A stretch of DNA of 10,859 nucleotides from DTU018 sp029550685 (GTDB taxonomy: Bacteria > Bacillota > Syntrophomonadia > Syntrophomonadales > Syntrophomonadaceae). The translations under genes and the position numbers were made by a program. Location of the stretch: the NCBI GenBank assembly GCA_035412805.1, contig DAONVO010000079.1:1-10859 (forward strand). Direction: 5' to 3'. Below, one piece after another: positions 1 through 5,832 of the stretch. Positions within the stretch are counted from its first letter, which is position 1. Each line of letters opens with the position of its first letter. A model generated the notes under the pieces. It did no database searches, had not been told where the DNA came from, and saw only the letters and a list, made by a program, of their open reading frames with translations.

Positions 1-62
1 ATATTGTTCTTACAGAAGTTTAGATGAAATAAGTAAATTTAAAACGCTCTAGGTGTGAAGGT

Positions 63-104
63 TTGCTTTTTTGGGCAAAATCAGTTAAAATAGGATTTGC
101 CCAA
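63..104 (+). promoter_or_regulatory. Possible promoter with flanking inverted repeat, upstream of the zinc-finger gene
   Basis: A TTGCTT (63-68) and a TAAAAT (86-91) are separated by 17 bases, a plausible sigma-A promoter. A perfect 9-bp inverted repeat, TTGGGCAAA (71-79) and TTTGCCCAA (96-104), flanks the -10 box, so it could be an operator or a leader hairpin. It has no T-tract on the exit side in either direction, which argues against a terminator. A leader of about 115 bases would follow, holding smaller complementary segments (CCCA/TGGG near 144-155 and GGGAAG/CTTCCC near 153-182). The call rests on pattern only. Confidence 0.35.
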
Positions 105-214
105 TTCATGCTTGTGATGGAATGTGTGCCCCTTCTCGATTAGCCCAGTCTTGGGAAGTAAGGGAAAATAAGGCGCTTCCCCTGGCATGGGATAATATTT
201 GAGGAGGGTTTTTA

Positions 215-520
215 ATGTATTCTGACAAAACCTTAACCTGTAAAGAATGTGGACGTGAGTTCGACTTTACCGCTGCTGAACAAGAATTTTACGCTGAGAA
301 AGGATTTACTAACGAGCCTGGCCGCTGCCCGGAATGCCGCGCAGCCCGCAAAGCCCGTATCCGCGATGCCGGTGGACATAACCGGGCGGAACGCCAGATG
401 TATCCGGCAGTATGTGCAGCTTGCGGGCAGGATACCATGGTACCTTTCCAGCCCAATGGTGATCGGCCTGTTTATTGCCGGGATTGCTATAAACCTCAAT
501 CCCGCCGCAATAGCTGGTAA
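215..520 (+). CDS. Small double zinc-finger (CxxC) protein
   Basis: This 101-residue protein carries four CxxC pairs: C9/C12, C38/C41, C67/C70 and C88/C91. The first two pairs frame a short treble-clef or ribbon segment. The last two match the C-x2-C-x17-C-x2-C spacing seen in small bacterial zinc-binding proteins annotated only by that spacing. Between them lies a basic linker rich in Arg and Ala (residues 42-60), which could touch nucleic acid, but this is inference. The start follows a strong GAGGAGGG site (201-208) seven bases before the ATG. No signal peptide or membrane segment is seen. The gene stands alone and ends in a terminator shared with the convergent thioesterase gene. Zinc binding is well supported; the biological role is unknown. 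Confidence 0.85.
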   Translation: MYSDKTLTCKECGREFDFTAAEQEFYAEKGFTNEPGRCPECRAARKARIRDAGGHNRAERQMYPAVCAACGQDTMVPFQPNGDRPVYCRDCYKPQSRRNSW

Positions 521-525
521 GTCAG

Positions 526-565
526 AAAAAACGACTCCCCGGATAATCTCCGGGGAGTTTTTTTT
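526..565. terminator. Bidirectional intrinsic terminator
   Basis: A perfect 10-bp stem, ACTCCCCGGA (534-543) with TCCGGGGAGT (549-558) and a 5-base loop, is followed by eight T residues on the plus strand and preceded by six A residues (526-531). It can therefore end transcripts of both convergent neighbours. Confidence 0.9.
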
Positions 566-580
566 GAATATACAGGTAAA

Positions 581-1021
581 TCATTTGGAAGTTGGCAATA
601 TCATATAGTTGGTCACAGCGGTAGCGATCAATTTATTTTCATTATTGAAAGCTTCCCCGATCAGGTGGATGGTGGTTTTCCCTCTGGACTGAACTCGGGC
701 TACAGTTTTTAAGGTATCTCCCAAAAAGATGGGGCGATGAAAGGTAGTACTGATATCAATAGTAGCAATGGGGACCTTGTCGGTTACCAGATAGCACAAA
801 TGGCCAAAGGTATTGTCCAATGCTGCACATATTAACCCGCCCTGCATAGATCCGGCTAGATTCAAAAACTCTTCTTTGACTGGATATATCACCGTAAGAC
901 TTTTCTCAGGAACGTATTCCACCGTCTTCTGATGCAGCAAAAAGGAACATCCTGGTCTTTTATCTACCTTATCAAAGGTTCTCTTTAGAATTTCTTCGCG
1001 GTCGGTAATTGCTTCCTGCAT
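581..1021 (-). CDS. PaaI-like hotdog-fold acyl-CoA thioesterase
   Basis: The 146-residue product has the length and pattern of the PaaI/4HBT hotdog thioesterases, cytosolic enzymes that hydrolyse acyl-CoA or aryl-CoA. The central helix segment at residues 54-73 (N54, then G57, G61, G62 and D69) corresponds to the family's active-site stretch. The usual HGG is QGG here (Q60), while the Asp that typically serves as nucleophile or base is kept (D69). The following strand, with the TIDISTTFHRP pattern around residues 87-97, is also typical. The ATG is preceded by a G-rich GGGGGG tract rather than a classical GGAGG. The gene is monocistronic, convergent with the zinc-finger gene and divergent from the nitroreductase. 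Its substrate cannot be told from the sequence. Confidence 0.82.
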   Translation of the reverse strand: MQEAITDREEILKRTFDKVDKRPGCSFLLHQKTVEYVPEKSLTVIYPVKEEFLNLAGSMQGGLICAALDNTFGHLCYLVTDKVPIATIDISTTFHRPIFLGDTLKTVARVQSRGKTTIHLIGEAFNNENKLIATAVTNYMILPTSK

Positions 1022-1098
1022 TTCCAGCCCCCCAGGTTTTTATTCTATTTTACTCTTTTTTCCGGAATGATCACATAGCAATCATCACCTAGCAGGGC

Positions 1099-1127
1099 AC
1101 GATACACGATAAATGAAAAGATTTCAA
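1099..1127 (-). promoter_or_regulatory. Possible promoter of the thioesterase gene
   Basis: Read on the minus strand, TTGAAA (1122-1127) and TATCGT (1099-1104) are separated by 17 bases, about 80 bases before the start codon. The -10 hexamer matches only 4 of 6 positions, so this is tentative. Confidence 0.3.
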
Positions 1128-1217
1128 CAGGTTTGTATTTCAGAAATACCCCTTTTCTAATATGTAAATCAGTTAGAATTATAATAATAGTTTGATTAAT
1201 TATAAGGAGGGTTTCCC

Positions 1218-1745
1218 ATGGATTGTTTGGAAGCCATACGAGTTCGGCGCAGTATTCGCAGCTTTACTAAGGAACCAGTGCCCCGGGAAGATATACTGAA
1301 AATAATCGAGGCAGGACACCTGGCTCCATCGGCGGGCAATCTTCAGCCCTGTTATTTTATCGCCATAACTGAACCTGAGCTTATCAAAGACATGCAGGAG
1401 GCAGCTTTTGGACAAGTGCATGTAGGTCAGGCGCCCTGTATTATAGCGGTATGTGTTGATCCGGAACGCTCAGCTGTCAACTATGGTGATATAGGGCGCA
1501 ACCTTCTGTGTTTTCTGGATGCGGCTAATGCTACCCAGAATATGCTGCTGGCGGCTACTGCTCTGGGTTATGGATCCTGCTGGGTAGGCGGGTTCAGTGA
1601 AAGGAGAGTAAAAAGGCTCCTGAATGTACCGGAAGGTTTTCGGGTGGCATCCCTTATACCCATCGGCAAAGCCGCGGTAAAGCCGGAAATGCCCCCGCGC
1701 CGGCCTTTGGAAGACATAGTGCTCTGGCAGAAATGGTCAGACTAA
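1218..1745 (+). CDS. Nitroreductase-family FMN oxidoreductase (short form)
   Basis: This 175-residue protein belongs to the FMN-dependent nitroreductase superfamily. The N-terminal RRSIRSF segment (residues 10-16) supplies FMN-phosphate contacts. APSAGNLQP (36-44) and LGYGSCWVGGF (116-126) are the two other signature blocks. The protein is at the short end of the family, as in many clostridial paralogs with no known substrate. No ferredoxin domain is fused. The start follows an ideal AAGGAGGG site (1204-1211), six bases before the ATG; a TATAAT at 1180-1185 could be the -10, but no good -35 is seen. It is probably transcribed alone. Family assignment is secure; whether it reduces nitro compounds, quinones or flavin is not known. 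Confidence 0.88.
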   Translation: MDCLEAIRVRRSIRSFTKEPVPREDILKIIEAGHLAPSAGNLQPCYFIAITEPELIKDMQEAAFGQVHVGQAPCIIAVCVDPERSAVNYGDIGRNLLCFLDAANATQNMLLAATALGYGSCWVGGFSERRVKRLLNVPEGFRVASLIPIGKAAVKPEMPPRRPLEDIVLWQKWSD

Positions 1746-1753
1746 AACAGAAA

Positions 1754-1776
1754 ACCCCTGCTGGAGTGGCAGGGGT
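1754..1776 (-). terminator. Intrinsic terminator for the rubrerythrin operon
   Basis: An 8-bp stem, ACCCCTGC (1754-1761) with GCAGGGGT (1769-1776), is followed on the minus strand by a T-rich run (TTTTCTGTTTTAG). On the plus strand the exit side is G-rich with no T-tract, so it mainly serves the minus-strand operon. Confidence 0.7.
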
Positions 1777-1810
1777 AGTCAGGGGGGGAGGTTTATGTGA
1801 AATTCAGCTG

Positions 1811-2362
1811 TTATGCAAAATAACGTTTTAAGAGACCGGCAAAGGCTGCACCATGACGGGCTTCATCCTTGCACATTTCATGGACTGTGTCATGGATGGC
1901 ATCGTAACCCAGTTCTTTAGCCCGAGTAGCCAGATCTTTTTTGCCTTTGCAGGCACCATGTTCGGCATCTACTCTCATTTGCAGATTAGTGCGGGTATCT
2001 GCGGCCAGCACTTCTCCGAGAAGTTCGGCGAACTTGGCAGCGTGTTCAGCTTCTTCGAAGGCAATCCGTTTATAAGCCTCAGCTATTTCCGGAAAACCTT
2101 CCCGGTCGGCCTGGCGGCTCATAGCCAAGTACATGCCTACTTCGGTGCATTCGCCCATAAAGTTAGCTTTTAGACCTTCTACTACTTCTGGATCCAATCC
2201 CTTGGCTACACCTACCCGGTGTTCATCAGCCCAAGCCAAATTAGAAGCTCCAGATATTACCTGCTCAAATTTATCACTGGCAGCGCCGCACTGGGGGCAC
2301 GCCTCGGGAGCTTTTTCTCCTTCATGAGTATAACCGCAAATTGAACAAACCCATTTCTTCAT
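1811..2362 (-). CDS. Reverse-type rubrerythrin (N-terminal rubredoxin, C-terminal diiron domain)
   Basis: The 183-residue protein starts with a rubredoxin-like iron site (C6/C9 and C22/C25) and continues into a ferritin-like four-helix domain. Probable diiron ligands are E71, E104 with H107, E134, and E167 with H170, in the ExxH pattern of rubrerythrins; E74 lies on the same helix face. In classical rubrerythrin the rubredoxin domain is C-terminal. The swapped order matches the 'reverse rubrerythrins' of clostridia, NADH-linked peroxidases that reduce hydrogen peroxide and help oxygen tolerance. The start has an AAAAGGAGGA site (2371-2380). It lies 23 bases downstream of perR in the same direction, so the two are co-transcribed and likely under peroxide control. 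C72 and C138 are extra cysteines of unknown role. Confidence 0.93.
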   Translation of the reverse strand: MKKWVCSICGYTHEGEKAPEACPQCGAASDKFEQVISGASNLAWADEHRVGVAKGLDPEVVEGLKANFMGECTEVGMYLAMSRQADREGFPEIAEAYKRIAFEEAEHAAKFAELLGEVLAADTRTNLQMRVDAEHGACKGKKDLATRAKELGYDAIHDTVHEMCKDEARHGAAFAGLLKRYFA

Positions 2363-2385
2363 AAATAATTTCCTCCTTTTGTTAT

Positions 2386-2808
2386 TTATTTATTGCCTGC
2401 TTCTGCAAGGCAGTTGGCACATAAACCCTTAAAGTAAAGATGACTTTCGTCCACTCGGAAATTATCCAGATTCTCGAACTCCAAAGCTGAATCTTTTAAG
2501 CGCAGATCATAGATGGTGCCACAGTGGCGGCAGCGAAAGTGACCATGCATGGAAGTGTCCGCATCATAGCGCATTTCATTCTCTGCAATGGTAATCAAAC
2601 TAACCAGATCCCTTTCTACAAACAGATTTAAGGTATTGTAAACAGTGGTTCTGGACAGGGTAGGAATCTCATCTGAGAGTTCCCGATAAATCATATCCAC
2701 ATTAGGATGATTTCGGTTTTCAACTAAGTATTGATAAACTTTTATGCGGTGATGCGATGGTTTTACATCATGCATTTCCAAATGTCTTCTAATCTGTGTA
2801 ATATCCAT
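2386..2808 (-). CDS. perR: PerR-like peroxide-sensing repressor (Fur family)
   Basis: This 140-residue protein is a Fur-family winged-helix repressor. The DNA-recognition helix is around residues 50-62 (TLSRTTVYNTLNL). By manual comparison with Bacillus PerR, the regulatory metal site would be H34, D82, H88 and H90, with D106 as a candidate for the aspartate that separates PerR from Fur. The structural zinc site is C93/C96 and C130/C133. In PerR, Fe-bound peroxide oxidises the site histidines and releases DNA. PerR rather than Fur or Zur is further supported by the downstream rubrerythrin and by a PerR-type 7-1-7 box at the gene's own promoter, which predicts autorepression. The start is fixed by TAAGGAGGA (2814-2822). 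Confidence 0.88.
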   Translation of the reverse strand: MDITQIRRHLEMHDVKPSHHRIKVYQYLVENRNHPNVDMIYRELSDEIPTLSRTTVYNTLNLFVERDLVSLITIAENEMRYDADTSMHGHFRCRHCGTIYDLRLKDSALEFENLDNFRVDESHLYFKGLCANCLAEAGNK

Positions 2809-2823
2809 AGTAAATCCTCCTTA

Positions 2824-2888
2824 ATGTAATCAATACAATTTTGTAATGATTACAATTAAATAATAAATACAAATTAATTGGTTGTCAA
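2824..2888 (-). promoter_or_regulatory. perR-rubrerythrin promoter with two PerR boxes
   Basis: On the minus strand TTGACA (2883-2888) and TATTAT (2860-2865) are separated by exactly 17 bases, a near-consensus sigma-A promoter. The expected start is near 2853. A perfect 7-1-7 palindrome, TTGTAATGATTACAA (2841-2855), covers that start and fits the PerR/Fur-type box. A second copy, ATGTAATCAATACAA (2824-2838), matches it at 12 of 15 positions and begins 17 bases further along, in the leader. Repression by a PerR-type protein is the natural reading. Confidence 0.88.
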
Positions 2889-2975
2889 CCTCAAAATAAA
2901 AAATTTATTGGAATGTGGCTGGTAATGGAGTCATTTTTCCAAATTCAATGCTAACTACCAGCTTTTTATCAATTA

Positions 2976-2984
2976 TGCTATAAT
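2976..2984 (+). promoter_or_regulatory. Extended -10 promoter of the MORN gene
   Basis: TGCTATAAT contains a consensus -10 (2979-2984) with the TGn extension. No convincing -35 is seen 17 bases upstream, which an extended -10 can tolerate. It lies about 50 bases before the start codon. Confidence 0.6.
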
Positions 2985-3036
2985 TTATATACCTTTAGAA
3001 AAGAGAGGGGTTCATTCAAGAAAAGGGGTGGGTGTA

Positions 3037-3363
3037 ATGACGGAAGAACTGCGTAAACATAGGGGACAGATCAGCAAAGAAGTATTGCAAAAGCATGGAT
3101 TGAAAGTAGCGTATGATGGAGACATGGTGGATGGACGGCCCCAGGGTTATGGAACAGCTTATTACAGGGATGGGCGCGTTTATGAAGGTGAGTGGCACAA
3201 AGGCCGGCCACACGGTGAAGGAAAACTATATTATGACAATATGAACGTGTGGTATGAAGGGCAGTGGGTTAAGGGAAAAAGAGAAGGCTATGGAAAATCG
3301 TATTACGAAGATGGCACTTTAGCCTACGAAGGGGAATGGAAAGACGGAAAACCAGTTAAATAA
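3037..3363 (+). CDS. Small MORN-repeat protein
   Basis: The 108-residue protein is built almost wholly of MORN repeats, about 20-23 residues each. There are three full copies, from YDGDMVDGRPQGYG, VYEGEWHKGRPHGEG and WYEGQWVKGKREGYG, and a partial fourth (AYEGEWKDGKP) at the C-terminus. A short charged N-terminal helix (residues 1-20) precedes them. MORN repeats form an elongated beta-hairpin solenoid that serves in protein or membrane contact; in bacteria such small proteins mostly have no assigned role. I prefer the ATG at 3037 because AGGGGTGG (3024-3031) is correctly spaced for it; a GTG at 3028 lacks a ribosome site. There is no signal peptide. The stop codon lies at the junction of a 13-bp tandem duplication. 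It is monocistronic. Confidence 0.85.
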   Translation: MTEELRKHRGQISKEVLQKHGLKVAYDGDMVDGRPQGYGTAYYRDGRVYEGEWHKGRPHGEGKLYYDNMNVWYEGQWVKGKREGYGKSYYEDGTLAYEGEWKDGKPVK

Positions 3364-3374
3364 ACCAGTTAAAT
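3349..3374. repeat. Perfect 13-bp tandem duplication across the MORN stop codon
   Basis: AAACCAGTTAAAT occurs twice head to tail (3349-3361 and 3362-3374). With only one copy the frame would read ...KPVKY and then TGA; the duplication creates the present TAA and shortens the protein by one residue. Confidence 0.9.
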
Positions 3375-3396
3375 ATTGAATGCTATCATGAATTTT

Positions 3397-3421
3397 AACC
3401 CAGGTCACCTGTACCTGGGTT
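3397..3421. terminator. Probable terminator after the MORN gene
   Basis: A 9-bp stem, AACCCAGGT (3397-3405) with ACCTGGGTT (3413-3421) and a 7-base loop, lies 34 bases after the stop. Only three T residues end it, so termination may be incomplete. Confidence 0.5.
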
Positions 3422-3599
3422 TCATTAGTAAATAGAGCGGAGGCAATCTGAGGAAACATGAAATATTAGACCCATTTGTGCGAGATCCCCTCTATGCAGG
3501 TTCATGACTGCTTGGTTTATATCTTTTGTTACCATGATTCATTGTGCCTGTCCAACTTTGACAGAATACAAAAATTACCTAAGGAAGGGAAGGGTGAAG

Positions 3600-4367
3600 A
3601 TGTCCTACGAGTACACAGTGGAAAATGACATTATTATTTTTAAGCTTAAAAATGGCAGGACTAATCCGATTTCCACCGAGACCTTGCAAGGCCTGAATGA
3701 AGTTGTGGACCGGGTCAACCAGGAAGAACAGCTTAAAGGTATCATTATTACCGGTGAGGGTCGCTATCTTTCCAGCGGATTCGATCTTCAGACTTTTACT
3801 ACTTTCGAAAGCCCTCAGGCTATTATTGAGTGGTTTGAATTTGAGGAAGAGGTTTTATATAAGCTATTCACCTGTTCTAAGCCGGTAGTGGCCGCTATCA
3901 ACGGTCATGCTACCGCAGCCGGTCTGATTGTTTCTATGGCCTGTGATTACCGCATTTGTGTAAACCATCCTAAAATTAAACTGGGCATGACCGAAATAAA
4001 GATCGGGCTGTCCTTAACTCCCGCTGAGGCTGAAATCATGAGGTTCGGTTTGGATAGCGACACAAATTACCGGGATGTCATATTTGTAGGTGAGCTGTTT
4101 GATCCGGTTTGGGCGTTGGAGCATCGGGTTGTTGATGAATTAGTTGATAATGTAGATGAGCTGCTGGAGAAGGCTAAAGCCAAGGTATCTGCTCTGATTG
4201 ATACCCCGGGGCGTCCCTTTATTCTGCTGAAGGATATGCAAAAAAGGCATGCCGCCCGGGCTATTCAGGAGGGAATCCAGGCATATGACTTCCAGCTCCT
4301 GGTGGACACCTTCACCAATGAATCAGTGATAGCCACTTTGAGAAGCGTTCTCCAGGCTATTAGTTAA
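3600..4367 (+). CDS. Enoyl-CoA hydratase/isomerase (crotonase) family protein
   Basis: This 255-residue crotonase-fold protein has the two oxyanion-hole segments: SSGFDL (residues 58-63) and NGHATAAG (101-108). Its ACDYRI block (114-119) is also typical. Aligned by eye with rat crotonase, E132 takes the place of catalytic Glu144, but the second catalytic Glu (Glu164) is Asp here (D159), and the usual GAGG loop reads LTPAEAE (139-145). It may therefore be an isomerase or another crotonase-fold enzyme rather than a standard hydratase. The ATG at 3600 is chosen because of the AAGGAAGGG run (3581-3589) and because the family N-terminus begins there; GTG at 3594 is an alternative. The longer frame back to 3504 has no ribosome site. 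It stands alone and converges on the CoA-transferase operon. Confidence 0.85.
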   Translation: MSYEYTVENDIIIFKLKNGRTNPISTETLQGLNEVVDRVNQEEQLKGIIITGEGRYLSSGFDLQTFTTFESPQAIIEWFEFEEEVLYKLFTCSKPVVAAINGHATAAGLIVSMACDYRICVNHPKIKLGMTEIKIGLSLTPAEAEIMRFGLDSDTNYRDVIFVGELFDPVWALEHRVVDELVDNVDELLEKAKAKVSALIDTPGRPFILLKDMQKRHAARAIQEGIQAYDFQLLVDTFTNESVIATLRSVLQAIS

Positions 4368-4393
4368 TCAATATTTTATGTAAGGAATGCTAC

Positions 4394-4417
4394 AAAGAGG
4401 CCCGCTAGGGCCTCTTT
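4394..4417. terminator. Bidirectional terminator between the crotonase and CoA-transferase genes
   Basis: A perfect 10-bp stem, AAAGAGGCCC (4394-4403) with GGGCCTCTTT (4408-4417) and a GCTA loop, lies midway between the two convergent stops. The U-runs are short (UUU) on both sides. Confidence 0.75.
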
Positions 4418-4433
4418 CAGCTTTATCGGACCG

Positions 4434-5780
4434 TTATCTCTTGTTGGAGCGGCGCCAGATGTTTTGCTCTTGGGCCGCTTTTATTAAGTCATCTCGAAAA
4501 TCAGGATGAGCCAAATTTATTAGACCTTCGGCACGCTGCCAGGTGGTTTTGCCTTTAAGATTAAATAATCCATACTCGGTCACGATATAATGGGCTACGG
4601 TGCGGGAATCGGTGACAATAGCTCCAGGGGTTAAGGTGGGTACGATTCTAGACTTTATATTACCATCAGCATCTGTATGGGTGGAAGGCAGACAGATAAA
4701 GGATTTGCCTCCCCGGGATTCATAGGCGGCCAGCACAAAGTCTAGTTGACCTCCAGTGCCGCTAATATGGCGGGTTCCTACTGATTCAGCGCACACTTGA
4801 CCATAAATATCCACTTCTAAGGCGTTATTTATACTCATTAAATTATCATTGGCTGATGCTATACGTACATTGTTAGTATAATCAACCGGATAGCTGCAGC
4901 ACATGGGGTTATTGTGGAGAAAATCATACAAACGCTGAGTACCTAAAGCAAAAGTATACACCAGCTTCCCAGGATCAGTGGTCTTATACCGTCCTGTTAT
5001 CTTACCGGCTTCCACCATATCAACAAAAGAATCCACCAGCATTTCCGTATGACAGCCGATATCTTTAAGATCAGACTGGGCTATCAATTTTCCTACTGAT
5101 AAAGGCATAGGCCCGATGCCCAACTGCAGACAGCAACCGTCCTTTAATTCATTGACAATAAATTCGGCTACTTTCCTATCAGCGGGAGTGACTTCCCCAG
5201 GAACTAATTCAGGCAGTTTTGGGTTATCGCCTTCAATAATATAATCAACTTCAGAGATATGAATTGCTTCATGGTAACCACCCAGGCAGCGAGGTTGGTG
5301 TTTATTGACTTCCACAATTACGGTGCGAGCCCGATCACATACCGCCTTACTGTGCGAATTTTGCGGTCCAAAGTTAAAGTAGCCGTGCTCATCCATGGGA
5401 GACACTTGGCGTACCGAGATATCAATAGGTTCCACATTCTCCCGGATGTAACGGGGCAGTTCTGAGTAACGAATGGGTGCATAATATACCGCCCGCTGCT
5501 GGTGGGCCGCTTTTCGATCCCATTTGGAAAAATGCCAGGAATTCCATATGAAAGATTCTCCTTCAGGGTCAACTTCCATTACCCGGGGTGTATACTGGGG
5601 CAGGATAGTGCTTATTTTTACATCTCTTAACTCGTGAACCCGGCGCGCTAATGCCTGGTCAAAGGCTACGGTTTGGCCGGACAGGTTGCCGTAATCTATC
5701 CAATCATGAGAATTGACCAAACTGGCAGCATACTCTACTGACACCAACTTTTGCTGGTACTCCCTGGAAAACTTTTGCAA
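4434..5780 (-). CDS. Acetyl-CoA hydrolase/transferase-family CoA-transferase (second gene)
   Basis: The 448-residue protein belongs to the family that includes 4-hydroxybutyrate CoA-transferase, butyryl-CoA:acetate CoA-transferase and Cat1. These move CoA between a carboxylate and an acyl-CoA through a glutamyl-CoA thioester. The expected catalytic Glu is E246 in HTEM (244-247); the LQLGIG block (218-223) and SGTGGQLDF (340-348) are the other signatures. A short loop replaces the proline-rich linker found in its partner near residue 190. Translation starts at TTG (5778-5780), supported by AGGAGGG seven bases upstream and by N-terminal match to the paralog (REYQQKL against EEYRRKL). It follows the paralog by 52 bases with no terminator, so the two form an operon. 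The cosubstrate cannot be read from the sequence. Confidence 0.88.
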   Translation of the reverse strand: MQKFSREYQQKLVSVEYAASLVNSHDWIDYGNLSGQTVAFDQALARRVHELRDVKISTILPQYTPRVMEVDPEGESFIWNSWHFSKWDRKAAHQQRAVYYAPIRYSELPRYIRENVEPIDISVRQVSPMDEHGYFNFGPQNSHSKAVCDRARTVIVEVNKHQPRCLGGYHEAIHISEVDYIIEGDNPKLPELVPGEVTPADRKVAEFIVNELKDGCCLQLGIGPMPLSVGKLIAQSDLKDIGCHTEMLVDSFVDMVEAGKITGRYKTTDPGKLVYTFALGTQRLYDFLHNNPMCCSYPVDYTNNVRIASANDNLMSINNALEVDIYGQVCAESVGTRHISGTGGQLDFVLAAYESRGGKSFICLPSTHTDADGNIKSRIVPTLTPGAIVTDSRTVAHYIVTEYGLFNLKGKTTWQRAEGLINLAHPDFRDDLIKAAQEQNIWRRSNKR

Positions 5781-5832
5781 TAACAGTCCCTCCTAATACT
5801 AATCTTGCTTAACATTTTATTACATACATATC

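Noticed and set aside
71..104. 9-bp inverted repeat considered as a terminator of an upstream gene
   Set aside because: The 16-base loop and lack of a T-tract on the exit side of either strand do not fit an intrinsic terminator.
1781..1825. Very strong ribosome-like AGGGGGGGAGG followed by ATG-TGA and an overlapping GTG frame of eight codons on the plus strand
   Set aside because: The first is a start-stop and the second too short to support; it lies between the nitroreductase stop and the convergent rubrerythrin gene.
3512..3528. TTGGTTTATATCTTTTG upstream of the crotonase gene, resembling the sigma-54 element at 7269-7285 (13 of 17 positions) at a similar distance from the start codon
   Set aside because: The -12 GC pair, essential for sigma-54 recognition, is TT here; no promoter is claimed.
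3558..3586. TTGACA at 3558-3563 before the crotonase gene
   Set aside because: A perfect -35 hexamer, but 17 bases on there is only AAGGAA, which is part of the ribosome site.
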